NCBI GenBank assembly: GCA_020845735.1 | Contig: JADLFF010000060.1 | Coordinates: forward strand, 1-54,937 | DNA length: 54,937 nucleotides | Direction: 5' to 3' | DNA from: Dehalococcoidia bacterium | GTDB taxonomy: Bacteria; Chloroflexota; Dehalococcoidia; UBA2979 | Part shown: positions 21,936-31,874 of the stretch, one piece after another | Position numbering within the stretch: position 1 is the stretch's first letter | Layout: each line of letters opens with the position of its first letter | Notes under the pieces: model-generated | Database searches by the model: none | What the model saw: only the letters and a program-made list of their open reading frames with translations | What the model was told of the DNA's origin: nothing | Translations under genes and position numbers: made by a program

Positions 21936-23870
21936 ATGGGCGTCTGGGTCGGACGATACGCGATCGCGCAAGGTGAGGTGCTCGAACACGGCCCCTGGCT
22001 CGTGGAGCGTCGGCGCGCCCAGGATGACCAGCGCGTGCGCCTGCTCGTGCTTGCCGAGCCGACCGACGAGCGTTCGGCAGAGTTCTGTCACGAAGTGGCC
22101 GACGCCATTGCGGCGCTGTTTCGTCGGGAGTCGCTCTCCGTCACCGGCGGCTTGCTGCGCGCGCTGCGCCAGGCCCACGCGAACCTCGCCGAGTGGAACC
22201 GCCGTTCCCTGCGGGAGCACCGGGTGTCGGTCGCCGTCACCTGCGTTGCGATCAAGGACCGCGAGGCCACCGTCGCGCAGGTCGGGCCCACCGTTGCCTA
22301 CGCGCGCAGCGGCGCGCTGCTGCGCCGCCTCAGTCCGAGTGGTGCCGCCGCCCAGCCCCTCGGCGGCAGTGACGCGATCGAGCCCGCCTTCGAGCGCGTC
22401 TGCCTCCCGGAGGACGAGCTGCTGCTGCTCACCTCGAACGTCGAGCATGCGATCGGGCTCGACGAGATCGAGTCCTCGCTCGCGGTCGGCCCCGAGCGTG
22501 CCCTCGCCGAGCTGTTCATGCGCACCCGCGAGCTGCAGGACATGACCGCCGTCCTCGTCGCCGACCTGCCCCAGGTCGAGGACGAGGTCGACGGCGCCGA
22601 TGAGCCCGAGGCGGCCCTCGAGGAGCCCGCAGAGCCGGCGCCCGTCGCGCGCGTCGAGTCGGCGCCGCCTCCCCTTCCGCGCGAGGTCGCGCCGCGTGCG
22701 CGGGCGCCTCAGATCCGGCGGCCCCGCGCGAGCCTGCTCGCGAACCCCTCCCAGCGAGCGCAGGTCCTCACCGCCGTCGTTGGTGTGGTCCTGCTCTCGG
22801 CCGTGGCGTGGTTCACGCTGCCGGGCCTGCTCCAGAACGACCGCGCCGTGCGATTCGACGAGATCGTCGCCGCTGTGCAGTCGCGTGTGGATGCCGCCGC
22901 GAACGCCAGCGACCCGGCGAGCGCACGCGCCGCGCTCGTCGAGGCGCAGTCACAGCTGGCGACCGCGCGTGCCGCGGCGCCCGAGGGCGACGCTCGTGTC
23001 GGGGAGCTCGACGCACGGGTCAGCGAGATCGCCGCGCGCCTCGACCGCGTGACCGACCTGCCCGAGCCGCGGCGGCTCCTCGAGATCCGCGGCGTCCTGA
23101 CGACGCCGATCCAGCGGGTGTCGCTCGTCAGTGCCGAGGCGTTGTGGATCGTCGACCACACCCGCGGCCGCATCCTGGTGACCGACGCGCAGGCGAGCGC
23201 CGCACCTCGCGAGGTCTACCGCGCGGGCGAGCGCTACGACGGCACCGTCGCGCGGGACCCGGCGGCGGTGACCTGGGACCAGGTGGGCAGGCGGCTGCTC
23301 GTCATCGACAACGAGCGCGTGCTCTGGCAGGTGCCCGAGACGGGCGCACCGACGCACGTCGCGCTGCGGGGCGCCGAGGACCTGCGCAGCGTGAACGCGA
23401 TCGCGGCCTACTCGGGGAACCTGTACGTCCTCGATGGACGGGGTGGCGAGGTCTGGCGCTACCTGCCCGCGGGATCAGGCTACGACTCCGAGCGCACGGG
23501 CCTCCTCGGCGGCGCGAGCTTCACGGATGCGCGCGCGCTCGTCGTCGATGGCGACGTGTTCGTCCTCGATGGGTCCGGGCTGCGCCACTTCCGCCAGGGG
23601 CAGGAGCAGGAGCAGCTGCTGCGCGGCATCGACCGCGCACCCCAGGCCCCGGTCGCGCTCGTCCAGGACGTGGCGCGCAACCGGCTGTACGTGGGTGACC
23701 CCGTCGCGCGTCGCATCGTGATCACCGACCGCGCGGGGCTCTTCCAGGGCCAGCTGCGCCACAACAGCCTGCTCGACCTGACGGCGATGGCCCTGTCGCC
23801 GGACGGCGCCACCATGTACGCATTGACCGCCGACGGGATCTACGCGCTCGACCCACTGACCGCGCGCTAG
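21936..23870 (+). CDS. PP2C-like domain, transmembrane helix and beta-propeller protein
   Basis: 644 residues. Residues 1-215 resemble a divergent PP2C-type phosphatase domain (VRLLVLAEPTDERSAEFCHE, VAVTCVAIKDREATVAQVGP, EDELLLLTSNVEHAIG, ELQDMTAVLVADL), but the metal-binding DG/GD aspartates of active PP2Cs are not evident. After a Pro/Ala-rich linker comes one transmembrane helix near 275 (QVLTAVVGVVLLSAVAWFTL), a short coiled segment, and an extracytoplasmic repeat region (370-644) with propeller blades such as LWIVDHTRGRILVTD and LYVLDGRGGEVWRYLP. The layout suggests a signal-transducing membrane protein. It lies ten bases upstream of tsaD. Confidence 0.7.
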   Translation: MGVWVGRYAIAQGEVLEHGPWLVERRRAQDDQRVRLLVLAEPTDERSAEFCHEVADAIAALFRRESLSVTGGLLRALRQAHANLAEWNRRSLREHRVSVAVTCVAIKDREATVAQVGPTVAYARSGALLRRLSPSGAAAQPLGGSDAIEPAFERVCLPEDELLLLTSNVEHAIGLDEIESSLAVGPERALAELFMRTRELQDMTAVLVADLPQVEDEVDGADEPEAALEEPAEPAPVARVESAPPPLPREVAPRARAPQIRRPRASLLANPSQRAQVLTAVVGVVLLSAVAWFTLPGLLQNDRAVRFDEIVAAVQSRVDAAANASDPASARAALVEAQSQLATARAAAPEGDARVGELDARVSEIAARLDRVTDLPEPRRLLEIRGVLTTPIQRVSLVSAEALWIVDHTRGRILVTDAQASAAPREVYRAGERYDGTVARDPAAVTWDQVGRRLLVIDNERVLWQVPETGAPTHVALRGAEDLRSVNAIAAYSGNLYVLDGRGGEVWRYLPAGSGYDSERTGLLGGASFTDARALVVDGDVFVLDGSGLRHFRQGQEQEQLLRGIDRAPQAPVALVQDVARNRLYVGDPVARRIVITDRAGLFQGQLRHNSLLDLTAMALSPDGATMYALTADGIYALDPLTAR

Positions 23871-23880
23871 TCTCAGAGCC

Positions 23881-24936
23881 ATGGCCACGTCGAGGCGCCG
23901 CGTGCGCATTCTCGCCATCGAGAGCTCGTGCGACGAGACCGCCGCGGCGGTGGTCGACGACGGCTGGCGGCTGCGCTCGAACATCGTCGCGTCGCAGTCC
24001 GACCTCCACAGCGCGACGGGCGGCGTGGTGCCCGAGGTGGCCGCGCGGCAGCACCTTCGCGCGATCGTGCCCGTCGTGCGCCGGGCCCTCGCGGACGCCG
24101 AGACCAGCTGGGACCAGGTCGACTACGTCGCGGCGACGCGCGGCCCCGGCCTCCCCGGTGCGCTGCTCGTGGGCCTGAACGCCGCGCGCGGACTCGCCTA
24201 CGCGCGCGGCCTCCCCCTGATCCCCGCGGACCACATCGAGGGCCACGTGCGCGCCGCCTGGCTGCGCGAGCAGGACGAGGGCGCGCCGCCGCTCCCGGCC
24301 CTCGCCCTGGTGGTCTCGGGCGGGCACACCGAGCTGCTGCTGGTGCAGGAGGACGGCACCTTCGAGCGCATCGGCGCGACGCGCGACGACGCCGCCGGCG
24401 AGGCGTTCGACAAGGTCGCGCGGCTCCTCGGCCTGCCGTACCCCGGCGGCCCGCCGATCTCGCAACTGGCGCGGACGGCGACCGAGCGGAAGCTGCGCCT
24501 CCCGCGCGCCTGGCTCCGCGGCAGCGACGACTTCTCGTTCTCCGGCCTCAAGACCGCCACCCGCCAGCTGCTCGAGCGTGACGACCCGCCCGCGCGCGCC
24601 GAGGTGGCGTGGGCCTTCGAGGAGTCGGTCTGCGACGTGCTGTCGCTGAAGGCCGTGCGCGCGGCGGAGCGCCTCGGGGCCCGGGGGCTGATCGTGGCGG
24701 GCGGCGTGGCGGCAAACGGACGGCTCCGCGAGCGCGTGCGGGAGCGTGCGGCCCTCGTGGGGCTGCCGGTGCACATCCCGCCGCCCGTGCTCTGCACCGA
24801 CAACGCCGCGATGATCGCCGCCACCGCCTTCGAGCATCTCGACGACGCCGTCGACCCGGCCAGCCCGCTGGACATCCTGCCGACCGCGGCGCGCCTCGGC
24901 TCGCGGTCCCGCGCCGTGCGGCGGCGGAGCGCCTAG
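23881..24936 (+). CDS. tsaD: tRNA N6-adenosine threonylcarbamoyltransferase
   Basis: Transfers the threonylcarbamoyl group to A37 of ANN-decoding tRNAs (t6A), working with TsaB/TsaE. 351 residues of the ASKHA fold: start ILAIESSCDETAAAVVDDGW, QHLRAIVPVVRRAL, the metal site in PADHIEGHVRAAWL (HxEGH), LALVVSGGHTELLLVQ, DDAAGEAFDKVARLLGLPYP and LIVAGGVAANGRLRERV are all present. tsaB, tsaE and tsaC are not in the window. It begins ten bases after the propeller gene, and the stop overlaps the convergent DUF2851 gene by four bases. Confidence 0.97.
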   Translation: MATSRRRVRILAIESSCDETAAAVVDDGWRLRSNIVASQSDLHSATGGVVPEVAARQHLRAIVPVVRRALADAETSWDQVDYVAATRGPGLPGALLVGLNAARGLAYARGLPLIPADHIEGHVRAAWLREQDEGAPPLPALALVVSGGHTELLLVQEDGTFERIGATRDDAAGEAFDKVARLLGLPYPGGPPISQLARTATERKLRLPRAWLRGSDDFSFSGLKTATRQLLERDDPPARAEVAWAFEESVCDVLSLKAVRAAERLGARGLIVAGGVAANGRLRERVRERAALVGLPVHIPPPVLCTDNAAMIAATAFEHLDDAVDPASPLDILPTAARLGSRSRAVRRRSA

Positions 24937-26051
24937 TTCGCGCTGATCGCGAGCGCGCGCGCCGCGGTGGGCGGCGTGAGCTCGAGGGAAACGGGCGCGG
25001 AGAGCGGGCAGACGCCACAGCCGCCGCGGCTGCACCAGAGGTCCTGCAGGTGCAACAGGCCCTGCTGCCAGAGCGCGCCCCCGCCGCTGCGGAGTGCCGC
25101 CCGGGGCGCGTCGCCGCCCGCGACGAGCGCCGCCTCGAGCGCCTCGGTCCGGCCGTACGGGCGCGGCGCGGGCCACGACGCCGCGAGGCGTGCCGTGCGC
25201 TGCGCCAGATCGGCGTCCGCGTACGCCGTCGCGAGGGCGATCAGCAGGGGGAGCGCCGCGTTCCATGCCACCTCGCCGGCGCGGGCCAGGCCGAGCCGCC
25301 CGTCGGCGCGCAGCGCCTCGACCAGCCGCGGCCGGTCCACGGCGAGGGCCGTCAGCGCCCGGGCGACCGTCGTCTGCCGAACGAGCAGCGCCGTCGTGAT
25401 CGCCTCGGCGAGGCCGGCGCGCGCCGCCGGGCCCTCGGCGTGGCGTCCCGCGCTCTTCGCCAGCGCGCGGTCGAGGAGGCGCGACCACGCCTCGGCCCAC
25501 CCGTGGGCCACGGCGAGCGCGCCCGCCTGCCACGCGCGTTCCGCGAGGCGGCGCTGGCCCTCGCGTCGCACCGCCCGCTGGAGGTCGTCGACACCGCCGC
25601 GCGCGAACTCGTGGCACGGCGGCCGGCCGCTGGGACCGCGCGCGAGGAGTGCCCGCACGCGCGCCGGCCGGAGCCCGAGCAGCGGCCCGACGGCGACCGT
25701 GGGTGCCGTCGCGCCGAGGGGGAGGGAAGCGGGCGTGCCGCGCGCGGGCGCCGGGCGGTCGTCCTGCCAGACCAGGTGCAGGATGACCTGGGCGTACGCG
25801 AGGTCCTCGAGGTGGCCGTGGCGCGCCAGGTCCGATGCGCGCAGGTGCACCTCGACGTCGCCCACGACCGGCACCCCGTTGCGCAGGAAGGTCGCCTCGC
25901 GGACATCGGGGCCCGGACCTCGACCGGCGCGCCCGGCCCGCAGCAGCGGCCACGGGAGCGCCTCGGCGGGGACGCGGCCCGTGAGCCAGAGGGCCGTGAG
26001 CTCGTGCTCCGCGAGGGGTGGCTCGTCGGCACGAGGCCGCTGCGCCGTCAC
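24933..26051 (-). CDS. DUF2851 family protein
   Basis: 372 residues. The N-terminal half shows the DUF2851 pattern: LAEHELTALWLTGRV, then GPGPDVREATF, GDVEVHLRASDLARHGHLED and AYAQVILHLVWQDD, which contain invariant acidic and His residues with the look of a nuclease-like or metal site. The C-terminus carries a cysteine cluster CSRGGCGVCPL. The biochemical function is unknown. It follows the XRE regulator gene by 13 bases on the same strand, so the two form an operon. Confidence 0.82.
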   Translation of the reverse strand: MTAQRPRADEPPLAEHELTALWLTGRVPAEALPWPLLRAGRAGRGPGPDVREATFLRNGVPVVGDVEVHLRASDLARHGHLEDLAYAQVILHLVWQDDRPAPARGTPASLPLGATAPTVAVGPLLGLRPARVRALLARGPSGRPPCHEFARGGVDDLQRAVRREGQRRLAERAWQAGALAVAHGWAEAWSRLLDRALAKSAGRHAEGPAARAGLAEAITTALLVRQTTVARALTALAVDRPRLVEALRADGRLGLARAGEVAWNAALPLLIALATAYADADLAQRTARLAASWPAPRPYGRTEALEAALVAGGDAPRAALRSGGGALWQQGLLHLQDLWCSRGGCGVCPLSAPVSLELTPPTAARALAISAN

Positions 26052-26064
26052 TCCACGTGCCCCG

Positions 26065-26334
26065 TCACTCGACGTGCCCCGTCGTCGGCCGGTCGTCGGG
26101 CTGCGGTCCGGTCTCGGGCGTCCCGTCCGCCGAGTAGTAGCCCCGTTCCTCGGCGAGCAGGTGCAAGAGCCGGCGCGCCATCCGCCGAGGGCGGCTCGTG
26201 CCCGTCTCCCACTCGGAGACCGTCTGCTGGCGCGTGCCGAGGCGCTCGGCGAACTCGGACTGCGTGTCTCCGAGGTACCCGCGGAGCCGCCGCACGTGAT
26301 CGCCGTCCCACGCCGAGGGCGTGTCCTCTGTCAT
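26065..26334 (-). CDS. XRE-family HTH regulator
   Basis: 89 residues. A helix-turn-helix of the Cro/CI type spans about residues 13-65 (HVRRLRGYLGDTQSEFAERL, GTRQQTVSEWETGTSRP), followed by a short disordered acidic tail. A TAGGCT -10 lies six bases before the ATG and a dyad (26352-26367) overlaps the -35 position, so autoregulation is likely. It is the first gene of a two-gene operon with DUF2851. The small size and tail resemble regulators of stress or toxin-antitoxin modules, but no toxin gene is adjacent. Confidence 0.85.
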   Translation of the reverse strand: MTEDTPSAWDGDHVRRLRGYLGDTQSEFAERLGTRQQTVSEWETGTSRPRRMARRLLHLLAEERGYYSADGTPETGPQPDDRPTTGHVE

Positions 26335-26340
26335 GTGGCG

Positions 26341-26369
26341 AGCCTAGTCGATACACGATTTCATGTACA
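26341..26369 (-). promoter_or_regulatory. Promoter and candidate operator of the XRE-DUF2851 operon
   Basis: On the minus strand, TGTACA (forward 26364-26369), 17 bp, then TAGGCT (forward 26341-26346), with the ATG six bases further. A near-palindrome TACACGATTTCATGTA (26352-26367; TACA-GA-TC-TGTA symmetric) covers the spacer and -35. This is a good position for an autorepressor site. Confidence 0.5.
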
Positions 26370-26432
26370 GGGCCGGAGGGCGCTCGCGGTGCGGCGCGGC
26401 GTCCCCGAGTGCGCCGGATGCGACGCCCAGGG

Positions 26433-26462
26433 TTGGCACTCTCTCGCGTCGAGTGCTAGCAT
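26433..26462 (+). promoter_or_regulatory. CIRCE operator overlapping the groESL promoter
   Basis: TTGGCACTC (26433-26441), nine bases, GAGTGCTAG (26451-26459): a CIRCE element for repressor HrcA with one mismatch per arm against TTAGCACTC-N9-GAGTGCTAA, the two mismatches retaining complementarity as a G-C/C-G-like exchange. A promoter TTGGCA (26433-26438)-18 bp-TAGCAT (26457-26462) is embedded in it, so bound HrcA would cover both hexamers. hrcA itself is not in the window. The rest of 26463-26646 is an apparently unstructured leader. Confidence 0.92.
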
Positions 26463-26646
26463 CCGCTCGCCACACCAGGACCAGCGGTGTACGCGCGCCT
26501 GTCATCCGCCCTCCGCGCACGTGCGTGCCGAGGGCGGCCTGCTCGCGACGCACCGCCGCGAACCGGGCTCGGCGCCCCCGCTCCCCGGGAGCGGGTCGAC
26601 TCCGTCAGATTCGGGACACCACACTCGCAGGCGAGGAGGCAACAGG

Positions 26647-28735
<2,089 letters not shown>

Positions 28736-28765
28736 CCCACAGCCCCTCCCCGAGGTCCATGCATG

Positions 28766-28791
28766 CAGAGGCCGCCGACGGGCGGCCTCTG
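28766..28791 (+). terminator. Terminator of groESL
   Basis: CAGAGGCCGCC (28766-28776), loop GACG, GGCGGCCTCTG (28781-28791): a perfect 11-bp stem 30 bases after the groEL stop, followed by a short T-containing stretch (TGCTTTCC). Confidence 0.85.
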
Positions 28792-28799
28792 TGCTTTCC

Positions 28800-29110
28800 G
28801 GAGTCCTCGACTCGCGCCCCCGGGGACAGCGGTGTGGTTCGCCGGGCTCACCACGAACGGATGAGGGCGCTCGGATCCTCGGCGTGGACGGCCATCGGGA
28901 TGCTCACCGCCTGAGCGCGTGCAGCCCTGGCGCTTCCGGCGACCGTTCGCCATCCACCGTTCGTGGTGAGCCTGGCGAACCACACCCGCCGTGCGAGGGA
29001 GGCCCGAATCGAGGACTCCCAATGGTGCACAGGCGAGCCGGAAGGGTCGTCGATTCGCACCTCCCGCTGACAGCGCGTGTGGTTCGCCAGGCTCACCACG
29101 AACGGGTGAC
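28800..29110. repeat. Cluster C of short palindromic repeats
   Basis: The 472-base spacer 28736-29207 contains three GTGGT-type hairpins at 28834-28859, 28958-28983 (inverted) and 29079-29104. The second-module sequences CTCGACTCGCGCCCCCGGGGAC and CCCGAATCGAGGAC lie between them. The remaining bases up to 29207 are low-complexity and show no gene. Confidence 0.8.
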
Positions 29111-29207
29111 GGCGGCGTAGCAGGAGCGCGAGGGGCGCAGCCCCTCGCTGAGAAGAAGGGTGGGTGGGTGGGTAACCGGCCCGGAGGGCCGTCGACGCAG
29201 CCCGCCG

Positions 29208-29675
29208 TCAGCCGAGCGCGGCTGCCCGACGCAGCAACGCCCGCTCGACGTCGCTCGTCAGCACCTCGAGGGCCTCATCGAGAGTCAGCGCCAGCACCGC
29301 CTCGAGCAGCGGATCGGGTTGTGGGTCGCCCTCGACGCGGACGAGCGCGGCACGCAGCCAGCCGAGGCCCTCGCCACCTCGTGCCTTCTTGCTCATCCGC
29401 ACCGGCTGGCGGTCCGGCGTGAGGGCGACGGGGCCCACGACCCGCACGGCGATGCGGTGCCAGAGCGTGTCGACGACCGCGGGCTCGAGGGCGGCGGCGT
29501 CCGAGGGCACATCGAGCGAGAGCAGCGCGGGCGGTGGCCAGTCGCGCCATTGGACGAGCAGGTAGCGAGGCTCCTCGCCCGGCCGCTCGAGGCGCGGCAC
29601 GACGATCACGCGCTCGGGGTCGGCGGGACGGGCGGCGGCGTTCCGCGCGGCGACCTCAGGCGTCGACAGAGACAC
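29208..29675 (-). CDS. Hypothetical protein, possibly Nudix-like without a Nudix box
   Basis: 155 residues from the GTG at 29675, which overlaps the end of the upstream M16 gene by 20 bases; a 5-residue longer start is also open. Strand-like segments (RVIVVPRLERPGEEPRYLLV, RIAVRVVGPVALTPDRQPVR) and GGEGLGWLRAALVRVEG followed by helices LLEAVLALTLDEALEVLTSD resemble the C-terminal half of Nudix hydrolases, but no GX5EX7REUXEEXGU motif is seen. Family membership is uncertain. Its tight overlap with the protease gene indicates co-translation. Confidence 0.55.
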   Translation of the reverse strand: MSLSTPEVAARNAAARPADPERVIVVPRLERPGEEPRYLLVQWRDWPPPALLSLDVPSDAAALEPAVVDTLWHRIAVRVVGPVALTPDRQPVRMSKKARGGEGLGWLRAALVRVEGDPQPDPLLEAVLALTLDEALEVLTSDVERALLRRAAALG

Positions 29676-30921
29676 CCTCGAAGAGGTCAACGCCCTCGAA
29701 GGGGCCCACGACGGCGAGCTGGAGGTCGCGGTCGGTCAGCAGAGCGGCCGCCACGCGTTGCACGTCGTCGATCGTGACCGCCTCTGCCTTCGCGATCGCC
29801 TCGGCCGGCGTCAGGCGGGGCTGGTCGAGGATGACCTGCCCGCCGTACCACGCCGAGACCGCGCGGCTGTCCTCCATCCGCAGCAGCACGCGCGAGCGGA
29901 TCAGCGCCCGGGCCCGCTCCAGCTCGTCGCTCGAGACCGGCTCGCGGATCTTGCGCAGCTCGCTCACGATCTCGCGCACCGCCTCGGCCGCCTTGGGGGG
30001 ATCGACGCCTGCGTAGACACCGAAGGAGCCCGCGTCGCGCATGTGCGAGGCGAACGAGTGGATGTCGTAGCAGAGCCCGAGCTCCTCGCGGAGGCGCATG
30101 AACAGCCTCGAGGACATGCCCTCACCGAGGACGACCGACAGCATGTCGCTCGCGTAGCGGTCGGGATGGTCGAGGGCGAGCGCGCGCGTGCCCAGTGAGA
30201 TGTGTGCCTGCTCGGTCGCCTTGGCGAGCGTGTCGGACCGTGCGCCACGCGGCTCCTCGGCGGCCGGCGCCCAGCCTGCCGGTGTGCCCGGCGACCACGA
30301 GTCGAACGACGCGCGCACGAGATCGAGCCCCGCCGCCTCCTCGATCGCTCCGGCGATCGAGACGACGCAGGCATTGGGCACGTACTGCTGCCGGTAGTAG
30401 CCGATGAGCCGGTCGTGGCTGATCGCGCGCACCGACTCGGGTGTGCCGGCGATGTCGCGCCCGAGGGCCTGGCCCGGCCAGAGCATCGCGTCGAGGAGGA
30501 GGCCGGCCTGCTCGTCGGGTGAGTCCTCGACCGCCGCCAGCTCTTCGAGGATGACGCCGCGCTCGCGCTCGATCTCGTCGCCGACGAACAGCGAGTTGCG
30601 CAGCATGTCGGCGATGATCACGACCGCGCGCTCGGCGAACTCCCGCGTCACCTTGGTGTAGTAGACCGTGTACTCGCGCTCGGTGGCCGCGTTCATCGTG
30701 CCGCCGATCGAGTCGATCTCGATCGAGATGTCCTGCGGCCGGGGCCGGTCCTTCGTCCCCTTGAAGGCGAGGTGCTCGACGAAGTGGGAGAGCCCGGCCT
30801 CGGGCGCCGCTTCGTAGCGTGACCCCGCACCGACGTAGACCGAGACGGACACCGAGGAGGCGTGGGCCATCGGCGTGATGATCACGCGCAGGCCGTTGTC
30901 GAGCGTGTGAACAGCGTGCAT
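29656..30921 (-). CDS. M16-family zinc metallopeptidase (processing-protease-like)
   Basis: 421 residues. The inverted zinc motif HXXEH is intact as HFVEH (residues 46-50), with a distal Glu in the following helix region (GVILEELAAVEDSPDE). The typical strand TLDNGLRVIITPM opens the protein and the C-terminal M16 domain contains LGEGMSSRLFMRLREELGLC and YDIHSFASHMRDAGSFGVYA. There is no signal peptide, so it is cytoplasmic or exported by another route. It resembles the mitochondrial processing peptidase beta / YmxG group. Promoter elements lie directly ahead of the ATG, with no room for a Shine-Dalgarno site. Confidence 0.92.
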   Translation of the reverse strand: MHAVHTLDNGLRVIITPMAHASSVSVSVYVGAGSRYEAAPEAGLSHFVEHLAFKGTKDRPRPQDISIEIDSIGGTMNAATEREYTVYYTKVTREFAERAVVIIADMLRNSLFVGDEIERERGVILEELAAVEDSPDEQAGLLLDAMLWPGQALGRDIAGTPESVRAISHDRLIGYYRQQYVPNACVVSIAGAIEEAAGLDLVRASFDSWSPGTPAGWAPAAEEPRGARSDTLAKATEQAHISLGTRALALDHPDRYASDMLSVVLGEGMSSRLFMRLREELGLCYDIHSFASHMRDAGSFGVYAGVDPPKAAEAVREIVSELRKIREPVSSDELERARALIRSRVLLRMEDSRAVSAWYGGQVILDQPRLTPAEAIAKAEAVTIDDVQRVAAALLTDRDLQLAVVGPFEGVDLFEGVSVDA

Positions 30922-30929
30922 GGCGCTCG

Positions 30930-30958
30930 ATGCTAAGCGTGCCCCCGAGGGCGGTCAA
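30930..30958 (-). promoter_or_regulatory. Promoter of the M16 peptidase gene
   Basis: Minus strand: TTGACC (forward 30953-30958), a 17-bp spacer, TAGCAT (forward 30930-30935), then eight bases to the ATG at 30921. The predicted 5' UTR is 0-2 nt. Confidence 0.7.
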
Positions 30959-31068
30959 ACCGCGTTACGCATCGCGACGGCAGGTGTGATGGCCTGGGCA
31001 AGGCGTGCCCGTCGGCGGCTCGGCGACACCGCGCCGAGTGCGCGGCATGGCTCCCGCGCACGTCCGAC

Positions 31069-31097
31069 TTGCAATCGATTAGAGGATTAGCTAAACA
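31069..31097 (+). promoter_or_regulatory. Promoter and possible operator of the ArsR-SdpI-like operon
   Basis: TTGCAA (31069-31074), 17 bp, TAAACA (31092-31097), then seven bases to the ATG at 31105. The spacer holds AATCGATT, a direct repeat GATTAG-AG-GATTAG and the palindrome TTAGCTAA, an AT-rich island in a GC-rich genome that is a plausible ArsR binding site. Confidence 0.65.
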
Positions 31098-31104
31098 TCG
31101 ACAC

Positions 31105-31431
31105 ATGAATCGAGTCTTCAAGGCGCTCTCCGACCCGACACGTCGTGAGGTGCTGCACCTGCTGCGCTCGGGCCCGAAGACCGCCGGTGAGCTCGCCGCT
31201 CACTTCTCGGTGTCCCGGCCCACGATGTCGGCGCACTTCGCGGTGCTCCGTGAGGCCGAGCTCGTGGGCGTCGAGCGTTCCGGAAAGCAGCTCATCTACC
31301 ACCTCAGGCTCTCCGTGCTGGAGGATGCGCTCATGGGGTTCGCCGATTCGTTCGGTCTGGGGACGGCCGCCACTCCCGCCGCCCGGGCGACTGCCACCCA
31401 TGTTCCGAGTGGCCGGGAGGTCACACCATGA
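31105..31431 (+). CDS. ArsR-family transcriptional regulator, SdpR-like
   Basis: 108 residues. Winged helix-turn-helix of the ArsR/SmtB type: VFKALSDPTRREVLHLLRSG, AGELAAHFSVSRPTMSAHFA and VLREAELVGVERSGKQLIYH. None of the Cys metal-site motifs of ArsR/SmtB sensors are present, which favours the SdpR group. The start is ATG 31105, seven bases after the promoter -10. It overlaps the next gene, a four-helix membrane protein, by ATGA. In Bacillus, SdpR is an autorepressor sequestered by membrane protein SdpI; the arrangement here suggests a comparable pair. Confidence 0.85.
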   Translation: MNRVFKALSDPTRREVLHLLRSGPKTAGELAAHFSVSRPTMSAHFAVLREAELVGVERSGKQLIYHLRLSVLEDALMGFADSFGLGTAATPAARATATHVPSGREVTP

Positions 31432-31796
31432 CGGTCAGGACGGGACTCCTCCTGGCGGTGATGCAACTGCTCGCGGCCCTGCTTGCGACGGCGGGGGTCA
31501 GGCTCGGCTACGTCGACCAGGGCATGGCCGTGCGGATCACGATGGTCGCCATTGGCCTGATGTTGCTGGTCAACGCCAACCTGATTCCCAAGACCGCGTC
31601 GCACTCACCGCGGGCCATGGCGGTCCAGCGGTTCCTCGGCTGGTCGATGGGCGTCGGCGCGCTGGTCTGGACGGCGCTCTGGCTCCTCGCGCCGATGGAG
31701 ATCGCGACCGTCGGTGCGCCGGCTGCCGTGGTCCTCGGCATCCTCACCGCCGTCGGGTACGGGCTCCGCGCGCGCCCGAGGGCCACGCTCCAGTAA
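31428..31796 (+). CDS. Four-helix membrane protein, SdpI-like
   Basis: 122 residues with four predicted transmembrane helices (TGLLLAVMQLLAALLATAGV; MAVRITMVAIGLMLLVNANL; RFLGWSMGVGALVWTALWLL; VGAPAAVVLGILTAVGYGL). The loop NANLIPKTASHSP resembles the GNxLPK loop of SdpI-type proteins, though the match is weak. It is translationally coupled to the ArsR-family regulator gene. A signalling or immunity role is inferred from context; no SdpC-like toxin is visible nearby. Confidence 0.65.
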   Translation: MTVRTGLLLAVMQLLAALLATAGVRLGYVDQGMAVRITMVAIGLMLLVNANLIPKTASHSPRAMAVQRFLGWSMGVGALVWTALWLLAPMEIATVGAPAAVVLGILTAVGYGLRARPRATLQ

Positions 31797-31874
31797 CGAG
31801 GACCCTCGTTGCCACTCGCGGCCCGGCGCTTCGAGGCGCGAGGTCCCGCAAGTGCGCTCCGGTGGCCGCCCCCG

